Part shown: positions 1 to 9,982 of the stretch, piece after piece
Layout of the letters: each line of letters starts with the position of its first letter
Numbering within the stretch: position 1 is the first letter of the stretch
Assembly (NCBI RefSeq): GCF_001625195.1
Contig: NC_054389.1
Location: forward strand, 4,894,520 to 4,958,519
Reading direction: 5' to 3'
From: Drechmeria coniospora
Taxonomy: Eukaryota; Ascomycota; Sordariomycetes; Hypocreales; Ophiocordycipitaceae
Length of the DNA stretch: 64,000 nt
Translations under genes and position numbers: made by a program
The notes under the pieces: model-generated
Database searches by the model: none
What the model saw: only the letters and a program-made list of their open reading frames with translations
What the model was told of the DNA's origin: nothing

Positions 1-612
1 GATGAAGAAGACTAGATAGGGCCAGGACGAGTGCGGAACCCAGTCGCAGCCGACCAAGGTGCCGATGACATATCTCTGAGCCGTGAGGGGAAAGGTCCAG
101 GCGAGCATGACGATGGGCAGCGGGAACATGATGAGGGCCTGCGTCAGGTTGCGCCGGCGCTTCTCGGCGGCGGTCAGGGCGCCGGCGCGCATCATGCCCA
201 CCTGCTGGGCCAGGTTTCGCATGATGGCCAAAAGGCAGGTGAGGTAGAGCCCCTTGCTCGCGTTGCGGAAGAAGTTGTCGAGATCGCAGTAGCCGACACC
301 ATGCCACCAGTCGGCCGTGTCGTTGTTGTGCCAGAGGAGCGAGTTGACGACGGTGTCAAGGTTGAGCAGCATGACGAGGACGATGAAGACGACGGCGGCG
401 AACTCGCCGTTGCGGTAGAGGAGGCCGAGGGGAATGATGCAGACGATGTTGCCGACGAGAGCGAGGAGCACGCGCATGACGAGGTTGGCCGTGAGGGCGG
501 GCGTCGTGACGGGGACGGGGACGAGGCTCTGGGGGTAGAGGATGAGAGGTTCCTGCCGACGGAGGAGCCGAGTCGCCGGCGAGGACAGCTCCACGGTCGG
601 CGGCGTATACAT
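1..612 (-). CDS. STE3: Ste3/Pre-1-type a-factor pheromone receptor (GPCR), N-terminal part, cut by window edge
   Basis: The frame opens at an ATG whose first base is 612 and stays open for 204 codons to base 1, so the gene continues to the left. The peptide has an N-terminal segment of about 42 residues, then hydrophobic segments near residues 44-65, 72-94, 117-138 and 160-180, which are the first four membrane helices of a seven-helix receptor. After helix 2 comes the loop SLLWHNNDTADWWHGVGYCD (residues 91-110). It matches the Ste3 family pattern of LW, acidic/Asn residues, WW, G and CD. Known role of the family: a plasma-membrane receptor for the farnesylated a-type pheromone, coupled to a heterotrimeric G protein during mating. 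No intron is needed in the visible part. The upstream region carries a 13-bp tandem array (633-749), only 21 bases before the start. Family assignment is from motif and topology; the C-terminal half is not visible. Confidence 0.85.
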   Translation of the reverse strand, partial: MYTPPTVELSSPATRLLRRQEPLILYPQSLVPVPVTTPALTANLVMRVLLALVGNIVCIIPLGLLYRNGEFAAVVFIVLVMLLNLDTVVNSLLWHNNDTADWWHGVGYCDLDNFFRNASKGLYLTCLLAIMRNLAQQVGMMRAGALTAAEKRRRNLTQALIMFPLPIVMLAWTFPLTAQRYVIGTLVGCDWVPHSSWPYLVFFI

Positions 613-632
613 GGGGGGCCGAAGCTGACGGT

Positions 633-749
633 GGTCAAGACGTGAGATCAAGATGTGAGGCCAAGACGTGAGGCCAAGACGTGAGGCCAAGACGTGAGGT
701 CAAGACGAAAGGTCAAGACGAAAGGTCAAGACGAAAGGTCAAGACGGAA
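633..749. repeat. 13-bp minisatellite, nine copies, just upstream of STE3
   Basis: Nine consecutive 13-bp units run from 633 to 749. The first five resemble GGCCAAGACGTGA and the last four resemble GGTCAAGACGAAA, so the array has two sub-families in blocks. It lies 21 bases upstream of the STE3 start codon, within the likely promoter or 5' leader of that gene. Confidence 0.9.
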
Positions 750-2906
750 GAGTGTGCAAAGTTGAACATGTATACGGGTGATGTCGATGGCGAAGGGAGA
801 TGGGCAGGTAGGCAGGATAACTAGAGGACGCAGGCATGGAGAAAGGAATCAATGGGAAAGAAAAAGGAAAAGGAAAACGAGGGTGTAGCCAAGGGGGGGA
901 CCATGGCCGCGGATGGAGGTGAATAGCGACAGCACTCGGCCTGGTCATTATCGAGAGTCTTTCACAATAAAAGGCAATGGACGGAGGACGGGAGGGAGGG
1001 GTGACGACATTGGAGACGAGGAGCGAGTGAGAGAGCGTGCCGTCGGGCTGGGCTGGGCGCGCCACCGGCAAGCTCAGGTCTGGCATGATCGACCGGACTG
1101 GCGGTGGCGGTAGCGGCCTCACTCCGGCTACGACGACAAAAGGCTTCGAGGGGTTTGGTCAATAGGCGGCCAAGAGTAGACGTCGCTGCCACCGGCGGAC
1201 GAACCGACGGGAGATGGATGGCTTCCCCTTTGCCGCCACCCCCGTCGCCCAGCATCCCGGTTCTCGGCCGCAGCACGACCCCCGTCTTCCCTGCTGGAGA
1301 GGAGAGGGAACTGGCGAGGAGAACGAAGGAGGGACACTGTTGAAGATTGGACCGGGCAGGCTGCTGAAGATTTGTCAAAACAGGACAGCTGGTCCGTGTC
1401 GGACGCCACGGCTGGGGTGACGACGTTTTTGCCTTGCTCCTGATGGATCTTGCCGTCGTTTGCGAGCCGGGAGGTTCTTATTGTCGGAGCGGATGGTGAG
1501 CCTATTGACACCCAAATCGGGAAATAAATACGCACCGAGGACCCACTTGCGGGCCGACGATGGCGGCGCGGGTACGGAGCAGTACGTACACGGACAAGTA
1601 CAGAGTACATGTACGTATGTAAGCAAGTACAGTACAAGCAAGTGCTGAAGCACGGTAGAGGTGTGTACAAGTACAGTGCGTGTAATGTAAGTAGTAGTAC
1701 GGAGTAGTACATGTACTTTGGTGAGTACAGTACAAGTAAGTGCTGAAGCACGGTAGAGGTGTACAAGTACAGGGCGTGTAATGCAAGTAGTAGTGTACTC
1801 CGTACTGCGCCTAAGTACTTACTGGCACCCTGTACATGGTACGAAGTGCAGGAGTAGTTGTACAGTACGGAGTATTAGGTAGGGAGTTCACCTGCATTGT
1901 ACTACCTGTGTGCTGCACTTGACGGAACTGCTCGGAGAAATACTCCGTACGGAGTACTCCGCAAGTACAGTACATGTAGACAGGTTAACACCGTTTGTTG
2001 TACGGAGTATAGTGCGCACGCGGAATACTTGCACCGTACGAAAATTACAGTGCACTTGCATCATGGTATAGCGCACCATGCATGCTGAAACGCCGTGGAC
2101 CTCGCAACAAGCTCTGTTCCCGAGCGCCTTGAGCATGGCGCGCGATAACATGCGGCATCGTGAGCAGGAGACTGACTGGCGCAATAGGCTGCAGTCCTTT
2201 ATTATGCCAGCGTCCGACTCCTTGCGTCTCCGCAGGCGCCGCAGTCTACACTGTACTCTGAGCACCACCGGGTCGTCTGTTGGGGTACCTGCTTTTTACT
2301 TGCATGTACTTACGTGCCTATTGCATATACTTGTATATGTACGTACAGTAAGTATTATGTGTATTCCGTACAATACTTACTCGTTACTCCGTATTGAGCT
2401 CCAGTACAGAGTACTTCGTTCTACGCTATGGGCTTGCTGTAATACCGAACGCCAAACGGAGTACTTGCAGAGTATGTGCGAGTACCTAGTACTTACTTAT
2501 TTGCAAGTGTCTTTCCAAGTATTACTCTCCGTAACATGTACTCCGTACTCCGTACTTACTCCCACCTCGGCTTGTTATCTTATCGCCCGCACCACCTCCC
2601 CCTCCCCCAGGTGTCCCCGCTCTTGCTTCTCTCAGCCAATGGCGCCGGATAAACTGGGAAGCGCAGCGGAAAAACGCTGTGCCGCTGCAAACTGCGCACC
2701 GAAAACTTTCTCGACGCTCGCCGAGTCGGTCTCCCATCGGTGCCAAAGAGTCGATTGATCATCATCGTCGCAGCGTCTCACAGTGTCGCGGCATTCCGAA
2801 CACTCCGACGTCGAGGCCGAGGATATTATCATTCTCGTACGCACGCCTGCATTGGCACTTGCACATCCTTGGAACCCCTGCGAAGTAATCGACCGGCGAT
2901 AGAATA
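750..2906. other. Long divergent intergenic region between STE3 and GAR1
   Basis: Many short open frames occur on both strands but none shows protein-like composition or a family motif. From about 1580 to 2560 the DNA is dense in GTAC-containing words, including the perfect 16-bp palindrome TACTCCGTACGGAGTA at 1941-1956. It also contains a dispersed direct repeat (1627-1700 and 1725-1797). Confidence 0.6.
1627..1797. repeat. Direct repeat, two copies of about 73 bp offset by 98 bp
   Basis: Copy 1 begins at 1627 and copy 2 at 1725. Both share the core AGTGCTGAAGCACGGTAGAG, then a GTACAAGTACAG segment and a GCGTGTAATG(T/C)AAGTAGTAGT segment, with a 2-base length difference. The core contains the small palindrome GTGCTGAAGCAC. 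No coding potential is visible. Confidence 0.8.
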
Positions 2907-3628
2907 ATGTCATTCCGAGGTGGTGGCCGTGGCGGTGGCCGTGGCGGTGGTTTCCGAGGTTCGCATGCCCCCTCCCCCGGGTTCCAACGTCCCCGTTCTT
3001 GAGAACCGGAAAGCAGGTTGACTGACGAGCGGATGGAACAGGTGGACGAGGAGGTTACGGTGCCCCCGCCGGCCCCCCGGCGGAGGTGCTGGAGCTGGGC
3101 ACGTTCGAGCACGCCGTCGAAGGCGAGATGTTCTGCAAATCGACAAACGTCAAGATCCCCTTCTTCAACGCGCCCATCTACCTCGAGAACAAGACGCCGG
3201 TGGGCAAGGTCGAGGAGGTGCTCGGCCCCATCAACAACGTCATGTTCACCATCAAGCCGTCCGAGGGCATCGTCGCCACGAGCTTCAAGACGGGCGACAA
3301 GGTCTTCATCGGCGGCGACAAGCTGCTGCCTCTCGAAAAGTTCCTGCCGAAGCCCAAGGTGGCCGGCGAGAAGAAGCTGAAGCGGCCGGGCGGAGCGGGA
3401 GGACGAGGCGGACGAGGCGGTGGCCGCGGCGGACGGGGCGGCTTCGGCGGCGGCTTCGGCGGCGGCCGTGGCGGTCCCCGCGGCGGCGGCGGCTTCTCCA
3501 GAGGAGGCGGCCGGGGAGGCGGTGGTTTCTCGAGGGGCGGTCCTCGCGGCGGCGGCGGCTTCTCGAGGGGCGGCGGCGGCCGTGGTGGCTCTGGCGGTTT
3601 CCGGGGACGTGGACGGGGCGGCTACTAG
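2907..3628 (+). CDS. GAR1: H/ACA ribonucleoprotein subunit Gar1
   Basis: Two exons: 2907-2958 and 3042-3628, giving 212 residues. The 83-bp intron has a GTTCGC donor, a GACTGAC branch site near 3018 and a CAG acceptor. Joining in phase 1 restores one continuous glycine/arginine-rich start ([15 protein letters not shown]...). The centre, beginning [18 protein letters not shown] and continuing with [21 protein letters not shown] and [18 protein letters not shown], is the Gar1 RNA-binding core. The C-terminus is a long RGG tail with [14 protein letters not shown] repeats. Flanking RGG domains around this core are the standard eukaryotic Gar1 layout. Known role: a nucleolar component of H/ACA snoRNPs that guide pseudouridylation of rRNA, and of telomerase RNP in some species. 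Unspliced, the first frame would stop after 31 codons, so splicing is required. Confidence 0.95.
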
Positions 3629-5177
3629 CGAGCGAGCGCCGAGGAAGCTCGTGCTTGCCATGGCTGGCCTGGGGTTCACGGGTTCTTTACATGGGGAAGG
3701 CGTTACGACAGCATCCGGCGCTTCTGGCCGCTGCGGAGGGTAGGGCTATTTGCGAGTTCCTAGTTCCCTTGTTTCGGTTTGTTTGTATCAACATGACGCT
3801 TGGAAAATGCCTGCGGGACGGAAAGTGATTTGCGTCTGTGCTGTTGTTTGCACCCGGCTCCTAGACGATCGCTGCATCAGTAGCCACGTTGGCACGACGA
3901 GATGATTGTGTGTGGACCGCACTCCGAACGGCATCGCATCACTATACGCTATCCCATCAATATACGCTATCCCATCAATATGCGCTATCCTATCAATATT
4001 CGCCATCCCATCGATATACGCTATCACATCAATATACTAGGTACTAGGCACTTGCCTTCAGTACCCGTACGATGAGAGCGGCAGAACTTGGTGGTTGCAT
4101 GGCTCTCTAGCGGACCAGGCCAACTTTGTCCACATCTGCGTCTATACAGTCCATCTTTTCTGCGCCGGGCAGCGAATGCGTATCGTCGCATTTCGGATCA
4201 TGTAGCGAGGCCAATCCATGATGATGTAAAAGTGGTAGGCAGCATTATCGAGCCGCCTTGGACCGCTCGCACAGTCGCACTACAGGTGCTGCCAGTGCCA
4301 TTTGCACCCTGGAGATTAGTGCTAGGTACGAACGGAGCACTGAAGCACCAAGTGAGTATCGTAGTACCGATACATGCACGAATGGGAACATGCAGGTGAA
4401 CATGAAGCCAAATGTAAGGAGCAGCATGTATCTGTACTTACTTGTATCTGTCTTCCCTACTAGGTACCTACCTAGGTACCTGTGCTGTGGCCTGCGCACC
4501 TACAAGTAGCTGTACGCGTGCACTGTCGTCATTAGTTGTGCTGGTGGCCTCCAGAAGCAACCTCGCCCCTGGATAGAGGCATACTTGTACCTACCTACCT
4601 TGGTCCTCCGTACTGACCGACCTCTTTGCACCCCTTTGCATAAATAATGTCCCCTCCACTTTTGGGGCTGAATGTCTGAGCCTGGTTGTCCGTACGGAGT
4701 GTTACATGTGATGGTGCACTCCGGAGTCGAGTGCATTGAAACGGATGCGAGCGAGGTATCACGACCAGCCAATCAGGTCCCACCACTGTGAACCTCTAAT
4801 TTATCGCGTCTAAAACGCGACAAGGTGGCGACTTGGTTGCGGGTGCCTAGTAAGTATTGGTTGGCGCTCACACATAATAGAAACTATTAAAGGAGTACCT
4901 AGTATGCTGTAACAGGGAATTACAGTTGGTGTACTCCGTACTCCGTATAGTACAGTAAGTAGGTGCGCTTGCAAGTACATGTACGTACGCCATATCGAGT
5001 ACTCCGTACCTGAAAGATAACGACAATCTCAGCCAGGACGTGCACACCTATAGATACAGTAATCCCCCCAACAACCGACCGTTCGCGTGCTGCATCACCA
5101 TCGTTTCCTCCATTTTTGCTTCCAACACCAACCCCGACCCCGACCCCGACCCCGACCTAGCTTCGACCTCTCCCAAA
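3629..5177. other. Intergenic region between GAR1 and the mitochondrial SSB gene
   Basis: The region contains an 18-bp tandem array (3942-4038) and GTAC-rich stretches with TACTCCGTA motifs near 4690, 4930 and 5005. No coding frame with protein-like composition was found. A run of CCCCGA repeats (about 5131-5155) precedes the SSB start and is probably in its 5' leader. Confidence 0.55.
3942..4038. repeat. 18-bp tandem array, five copies plus a partial
   Basis: The unit is close to ATATACGCTATCCCATCA, repeated at 3942, 3960, 3978, 3996 and 4014 with a partial copy to 4038 and a few substitutions per copy. It lies about 310 bases after the GAR1 stop. Confidence 0.9.
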
Positions 5178-5721
5178 ATGTCCTCCGCCATGCTCTTCCG
5201 CCGCGCCGCCGTCACGGCCACGCGTTCCTTCAGCACCTCGGCGCCCCGTTCCGTCGCCCGCATCTCCATCATCGGCAACCTCGCCGACACGCCCGAGGTG
5301 CAGCCGACGAGCAGCGGGCGCGAGATCCTCAAGTACGCCGTCGCCAGCAACACCGGCCCCCGCGACAACCGCCAGACGAGCTGGTTCCGCGTCACGAGCT
5401 TCGCCGAGGGCCCGCGCAAGGACTTCATGCTGAGCCTGCCCAAGGGGTGCGCATGCCCCCTCGCCCCCCTTCGTCGGTCCCGCCCGCTGACGCTTCGTGA
5501 TGGGCAGCGCCATGGTCTTTGTCGAGGGCGATGCCTCCATCAGCACCTACCAGGATGCCAACGGCCAGACGAAGAGCAGCCTCAACGTCGTCCAGCGTAC
5601 GCTCTCCCCACGCGGAGCGCCCCCGGCCCCGTACCTCGTCCTCTCCCGTGCTGACCTTGGCCGTGCAGGCAACATCGAGGTCCTCAAGCGACCCCAGACG
5701 GCCGGCGGCCAGGCCGAGTAA
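5178..5721 (+). CDS. RIM1: Mitochondrial single-stranded DNA-binding protein (Rim1-like)
   Basis: Three exons: 5178-5446, 5508-5596 and 5669-5721, giving 136 residues. Intron 1 is 61 bp (GTGCGC...CAG, branch GCTGACG) and intron 2 is 72 bp (GTACGC...CAG, branch GCTGACC). The start MSSAMLFRRAAVTATRSFST is basic, hydroxylated and free of acidic residues, as expected of a mitochondrial presequence. The mature part has the SSB OB-fold pattern: VARISIIGNLADTPEV, a segment ending in SWFRVTSF, LPKGAMVFVEGDASISTY, then a final VVQRNIEVLKRP strand. The KGAMVFVEG and VVQRNIEVL segments appear only after splicing, which supports the gene model. Known role: a tetrameric ssDNA-binding protein for mitochondrial DNA replication and repair. 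Confidence 0.92.
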
Positions 5722-6060
5722 AGCAAACATGTCGAGCTGGATCTGGCCAGATGGCAAGCTTGCCTGGCTGTGACGCGCACGACGCGACGCGACGCACATC
5801 ATCCCCGCTCCGAACCATAATCTCTTCGTCCTATTTCCTTGGGGGTACCATCTCTGTCCCTTGCCCCAGCCTCGTCCGCCTGGCTCGGGGCCGAATTCTG
5901 TGTACGCTAGACGGGACGGACGAGGACCGATCGCGCCCAGAACGGTGCGGTAAATCCTATCACCACGCTCTGCACCCACCGCATCGCTCCGTGGCTATAT
6001 CTGATCCGATCCGATCCTGGTGCGCCTGTTTGTAGGCCTACGTGCTCGTGCTCGTGCTTC
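5722..6060. other. Convergent 3' spacer between SSB and GSH2
   Basis: 339 bases between two stop codons on opposite strands. I see no gene, repeat array or regulatory signal. It should hold both 3' untranslated regions. Confidence 0.6.
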
Positions 6061-7811
6061 CTACACCAAGGCGCAACTGTCCATGCATCCGTACCCGGCC
6101 GCGACGCCGCCCTCCTCGCTCTTGTCGCCCTTGGTCCGCAAGAGGTACCCGGCCTCCTCGTTGCGCAGCACCTCCCCGGTGCCCTGGTTCCACAGGCAGG
6201 TGCCGTAGACGCCCAGCTCGCAGATGACGCCGCCTCGCTCCACCCGGCCGTTGCGGAGGATGAGGTTCGACACGGGCGGCGGCACGATGAGCTCCATGAG
6301 GATGTAGGACCCCCAGTGCTCCTCGGGCACCGACCGGAGAAAGTCGGGGATCGCTCCGCGATAGATGTTGTTGCCGCCGCCCTCCCGCTGCGGCTTGAGC
6401 ACGTACGCCTGGCAGAGCTCGGCGTCGAGCGCCTTCTTGCGGGCCTCGAGGCCGGCGTCCGACCTGTCCATCGGGTAGATGTTCGTAAACGTCTTCCACA
6501 ACTCGCCCGCCGACGTCGTCTCGTCGTCGATGAACCTCGCCAGCACCTTGGGCGCCGCGAGCACCTGCTGCACCTTCTTGGTGCCGGCGAGCTGCGTCAG
6601 CACCGTCGGGCACTTGATGGCCGCCGACCGCTCCAGCTGATATCGGGCCTCCCAGGCGTCCCGGTCGGGGTAGTCGCCGGGGCCGTAGCCGGCGCGCATG
6701 TAGACGACGGCGACCTCTAACACCCTGGTCGGGTTGCGCGGGAGGCGGTAGAGCAGCTGCCGCTTGGCCGTCTCGGCCACCGACGTGTGGGTGAGGATGT
6801 CGGCAAAGGGCAGGCGGAAGACGGGTATCGTCGGCGAGGACTTGACGATTTGGTACTCGAGGTGGCGCTGGTCGAAGACGTTTCGTTCCTCGGATTGCAC
6901 GAGGAAGACGACGCACGTGGGGTGCCCCAGCTCCGAGGCCGCGTACGCGTGGAAGGCGGCCTCGATGCCGGCGGCGAGTCCTTCGACGGGCCGGCACTCG
7001 GGCAGGTCGAGCGCGCCGACGTCCATCGGCCGGCTCAGCAGCGGGTACTCGGTGGATGCGAGGAAGCTGGCCGGGGTTCAGCGGCGAATGCGACCGACGG
7101 ACGATCCGACGCCGTCGAGGCACGCGTGGGCTCACCTGTGGAGCTGCGACGTGAAGCTGGACAGGCCACCGAACGAGGAGGCGATGGTGTTGAACTCGAC
7201 CTGCTTCGCCTGCAGCGAGGGTGGTGATGTCGACCCGTCGCGGTGCACCATGTAGTCGGACCGGAAGAGACCGAGCGAGAGAGGCTGACGGCGGGTCAGC
7301 AGGTCAAGCACCGCGCATCATCCCACGGGCGGCGAGGGCACCTGAGTGTAGCCCTCCTCCTTGACTCTGAGGTGCGTCTGCCACAAGTTTCGGATGAAGT
7401 CATCGCCGTCCAGCACCCTAGACAGCCTTCAGCCAACGACGGACGAGCAAGCCCGAGGGCGGCGCGAGCGGCGGCTTACTCCTTGACCATCTGACCGAGG
7501 AACTCTTCGTCGCGGCTCACCGAGGCGTACAGCTCGTTGTACGTCGGCTGCACCGCCTTGGCTTGGTCGAAGCACCTCCGCGGGAAGGGACTCGGGAAGA
7601 GGGTGACGGGCGCATTGATGGCCGCGATGCCGGCAGGGTCGGCGTCGACGGGAATGACGGCCGGTGGTGGTCGCACCGCCAGTCCGTTGCCCATGGACCA
7701 ATCCTTGATTGCCTGGACGAGGCCGTCCTGCTCGCCCTCGGTTAGAGGCGGAGGATACGTCTCTGCCGTGAGAGGCTCTGCCGTGAGAGGCTCTGCCGCG
7801 AGCGTCGCCAT
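6061..7811 (-). CDS. GSH2: Glutathione synthetase, eukaryotic type
   Basis: Four exons on the minus strand: 7811-7480, 7417-7342, 7284-7136 and 7066-6061, giving 520 residues. Introns are 57-69 bp and the joins restore three conserved blocks: MVKEVLDGDDFIRNLWQTHL, SLGLFRSDYMVHRDG with FNTIASSFGGLSS, and SFLASTEYPLL. The last exon carries ERNVFDQRHLEYQI, VAVVYMRAGYGPGDY, KCPTVLTQLAGTKKVQQVL, the ATP-grasp glycine-rich loop KPQREGGGNN (residues about 410-419) and GGVAAGYG near the end. All are signatures of the eukaryotic family, and the length is close to the usual 480-520. Reaction: gamma-glutamylcysteine + glycine + ATP to glutathione in the cytosol. The start at 7811 was chosen because the residues after it begin the family-like YPPPLTEGEQDGLVQAIKDW; the longer frame upstream looks non-coding. 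A TTACTAA site lies 195 bases upstream. Confidence 0.95.
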
Positions 7812-8005
7812 GGGAAAGGTGTGGTTTGGGACGAGATGCTCGCCTCCAAAGCACTTGTTCCGTCCTGGCCGCAGGATACGAGGGAGCGAACAGTAATTGT
7901 ACTGTGCGCAGAGGGGCAAATAAATAAACGAATCTGAAAGAGGGGGTTTGCTTGCCGTCAATCGTCCGCAGTTGGCCGACGAACGGTCGTGATGCTGCGT
8001 CTGGA

Positions 8006-8012
8006 TTACTAA
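8006..8012 (+). promoter_or_regulatory. TTACTAA, candidate Yap1/AP-1-type site upstream of GSH2
   Basis: The heptamer TTACTAA is 195 bases upstream of the GSH2 start codon. In yeasts this is the canonical Yap1 response element, and glutathione biosynthesis genes are known Yap1 targets. A second AP-1/Gcn4-like heptamer (TGAGTCA, 8663-8669) lies farther away. Function here is inferred from motif and position only. Confidence 0.4.
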
Positions 8013-8193
8013 TGACCCTTGGGCGGGAGAGTGGAAAGGTTCCAGCTCTCTGTATTCCGTACGGAGCAATTAGTCCGGGAGAACATTCTCGCAAGTACGG
8101 AGTACCGAGAAGCACGAGAAGCAGGAATAGGAATAACTGAATATAATTAAATACAGTACGGAGTACCTAAATAATAATATTACGGAGGAATAA

Positions 8194-8568
8194 TTACTGA
8201 GAAATACCCCAATCGATCCCCCGCCCTCCACACCGCCGTTCCGCATCAACCGACCACAGCACAGTTCTCCGTGCAGTACATTCCAGGGATCTCCAATCCC
8301 ACCACTTGTACATACGCTCCTCAGCAACTTCCTGCATTTCATCATGAACAAGGTCGTCACATCGTTTCCCAAGGCCTGCTAGATGCTCGGCGTCAAGCGT
8401 CGACGACGACGGCCGCATGGCCGCAGCGCCAATCCGCCTAGCAGTTTCCTCGAACAGGCCCCGGATTGTGCCATGCAACCCATGCCACACGACAGGCAAT
8501 GCGTGGGCCATTGACCATCCAAGGATAATGACCAAATCTCCATGATTGATTGTAGTCTGACGGATCAA
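8194..8568 (-). CDS. Doubtful small hypothetical protein (124 aa)
   Basis: An uninterrupted minus-strand frame. Its middle looks somewhat protein-like (IRGLFEETARRIG, AEHLAGLGKRCDDLVHDEMQ, acidic and basic residues alternating as in helices). I recognise no family, there is no presequence, and the flanks are GTAC-rich intergenic DNA. It may be chance, a relic of a longer gene, or a small lineage-specific gene. Confidence 0.18.
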   Translation of the reverse strand: MIRQTTINHGDLVIILGWSMAHALPVVWHGLHGTIRGLFEETARRIGAAAMRPSSSTLDAEHLAGLGKRCDDLVHDEMQEVAEERMYKWWDWRSLECTARRTVLWSVDAERRCGGRGIDWGISQ

Positions 8569-9982
8569 TTAAATTGAAAGGAAGAATGGCACGAGCATAT
8601 CGAAGGAGTCGCAAGCTGCAGTGAAGGAGGCAGCCTCTGCTGCTGCGTTCTGTCTGCGCGGGTGAGTCATCCGCCGTCACTGCCTGGGCCGTACCGTTTC
8701 ACGACTGAGATTCATGTAAAATTCCGGAGAATGCTTCAAGGCGAACAGAAGGCGCCAAAGTCGGAGGCATGCATTTGGCGCCGCAGACGTTGACTGCCAT
8801 GACGTTGACGCAGGGGCAGGAAACGCTTCGAGGCAAGGCGGAGAGCATCCCATCCATCAGATGTTATTCCAAGCTAACACAGCAATCAGCAGGACTCCAA
8901 TGACCAGGCAGGTTTGCAAAGGCAACGGTTTTTGGTTTGGATATTCATTATTGCATAAAGCCGATGGCCGACGGCCAAAACTACGTTGATGGATATCTTG
9001 ACCAAACATCGGAGACATCTCAGCTACGAAGCACTCTTCGACCTTGCCGGACATTCCTTCCACAGTTTGACGCGTGTTAATAACTTGATGGCTGCGAACG
9101 TTGGTGGCGAGACATAATCCACATGTGCAAGCAAGTACGTGTGCTCCTTACTCCAGACTCCGCCGATGCGTTTGCCCTTCAAGCATCGACTTATACGAGA
9201 GTAGATGCAAGGCACATGGCCCTTTTGCTCATGGCCTTAGGGGCACATGTCCTCACGAGTACGCGTAAGCGCACACGTCCAACTCATATTCCCACAGGCC
9301 CGGATTACAGGTACATGCAATCACTTGCAAGTACGGAGTACCTACAGTTATTATTGAAGGGTCTCCTCGAAGAGAAGCATGAGAGTCCAAGGGGCTAGCG
9401 CGTTGCTAATGGAAAATGGGATGAGACGGAAGTGCCCCATTATTATATTATTTGCAACGGCGGGCCATCTGGAATAATGCTTGCCGGTATCATCTTGCGT
9501 CTAGCTACTCCGTACACCGTACTCGGTAGTGCGCCTTTAGCCTCCTAGGCTTTATTCCTTCTTCTGCTCAGTTAGGTTAGCAGAAACGCGCAATAAAAAG
9601 TTGCTCGATTCAGGATGCCTCCAACCAAGTAGCTTCTCCACTGGCTTCCCCTGCTTATACACAACACTAACTACATTTAGAGTCGTCCGTATCATGCGAG
9701 GAAGAAAGGTAGGCACCATGAATCAATCAGGCAGGATACAGGTCGCTACAGTAGCAGGAACATCATGAACTTGCACGGTGAATATATGTACGGGCACCGG
9801 GCGGGATATAATCTTGCATCTCGTTATGAGAAATCGTACCCTTTGTACTTTTCTTCTACCACCAAGTTCGTTTCTTTAACACATTCCCCCCATCAAGTTT
9901 ACAGCTGCTACTAAGCTGCTGTCTGCAGTATCCCATTGTCTGCAAATGCTAAAAGCGACTTTCCTCAACACCATCGCCCTCC

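Larger units (their letters stand above)
7812..9982. other. Divergent intergenic region upstream of GSH2 and the repeat protein
   Basis: About 2.2 kb with no confidently coding frame. It includes a weak minus-strand frame (8194-8568, listed separately), TACGGAGTA motifs near 8057, 8095, 8156 and 9332, a TTACTAA element at 8006-8012 and a TGAGTCA at 8663-8669. From about 9400 the sequence becomes more AT-rich approaching the secreted repeat gene. Confidence 0.55.

Noticed and set aside
2078..2758. Plus-strand frame of 226 codons upstream of GAR1
   Set aside because: It runs through GTAC-rich spacer DNA. The peptide is low-complexity and matches nothing recognised; it overlaps the GAR1 promoter.
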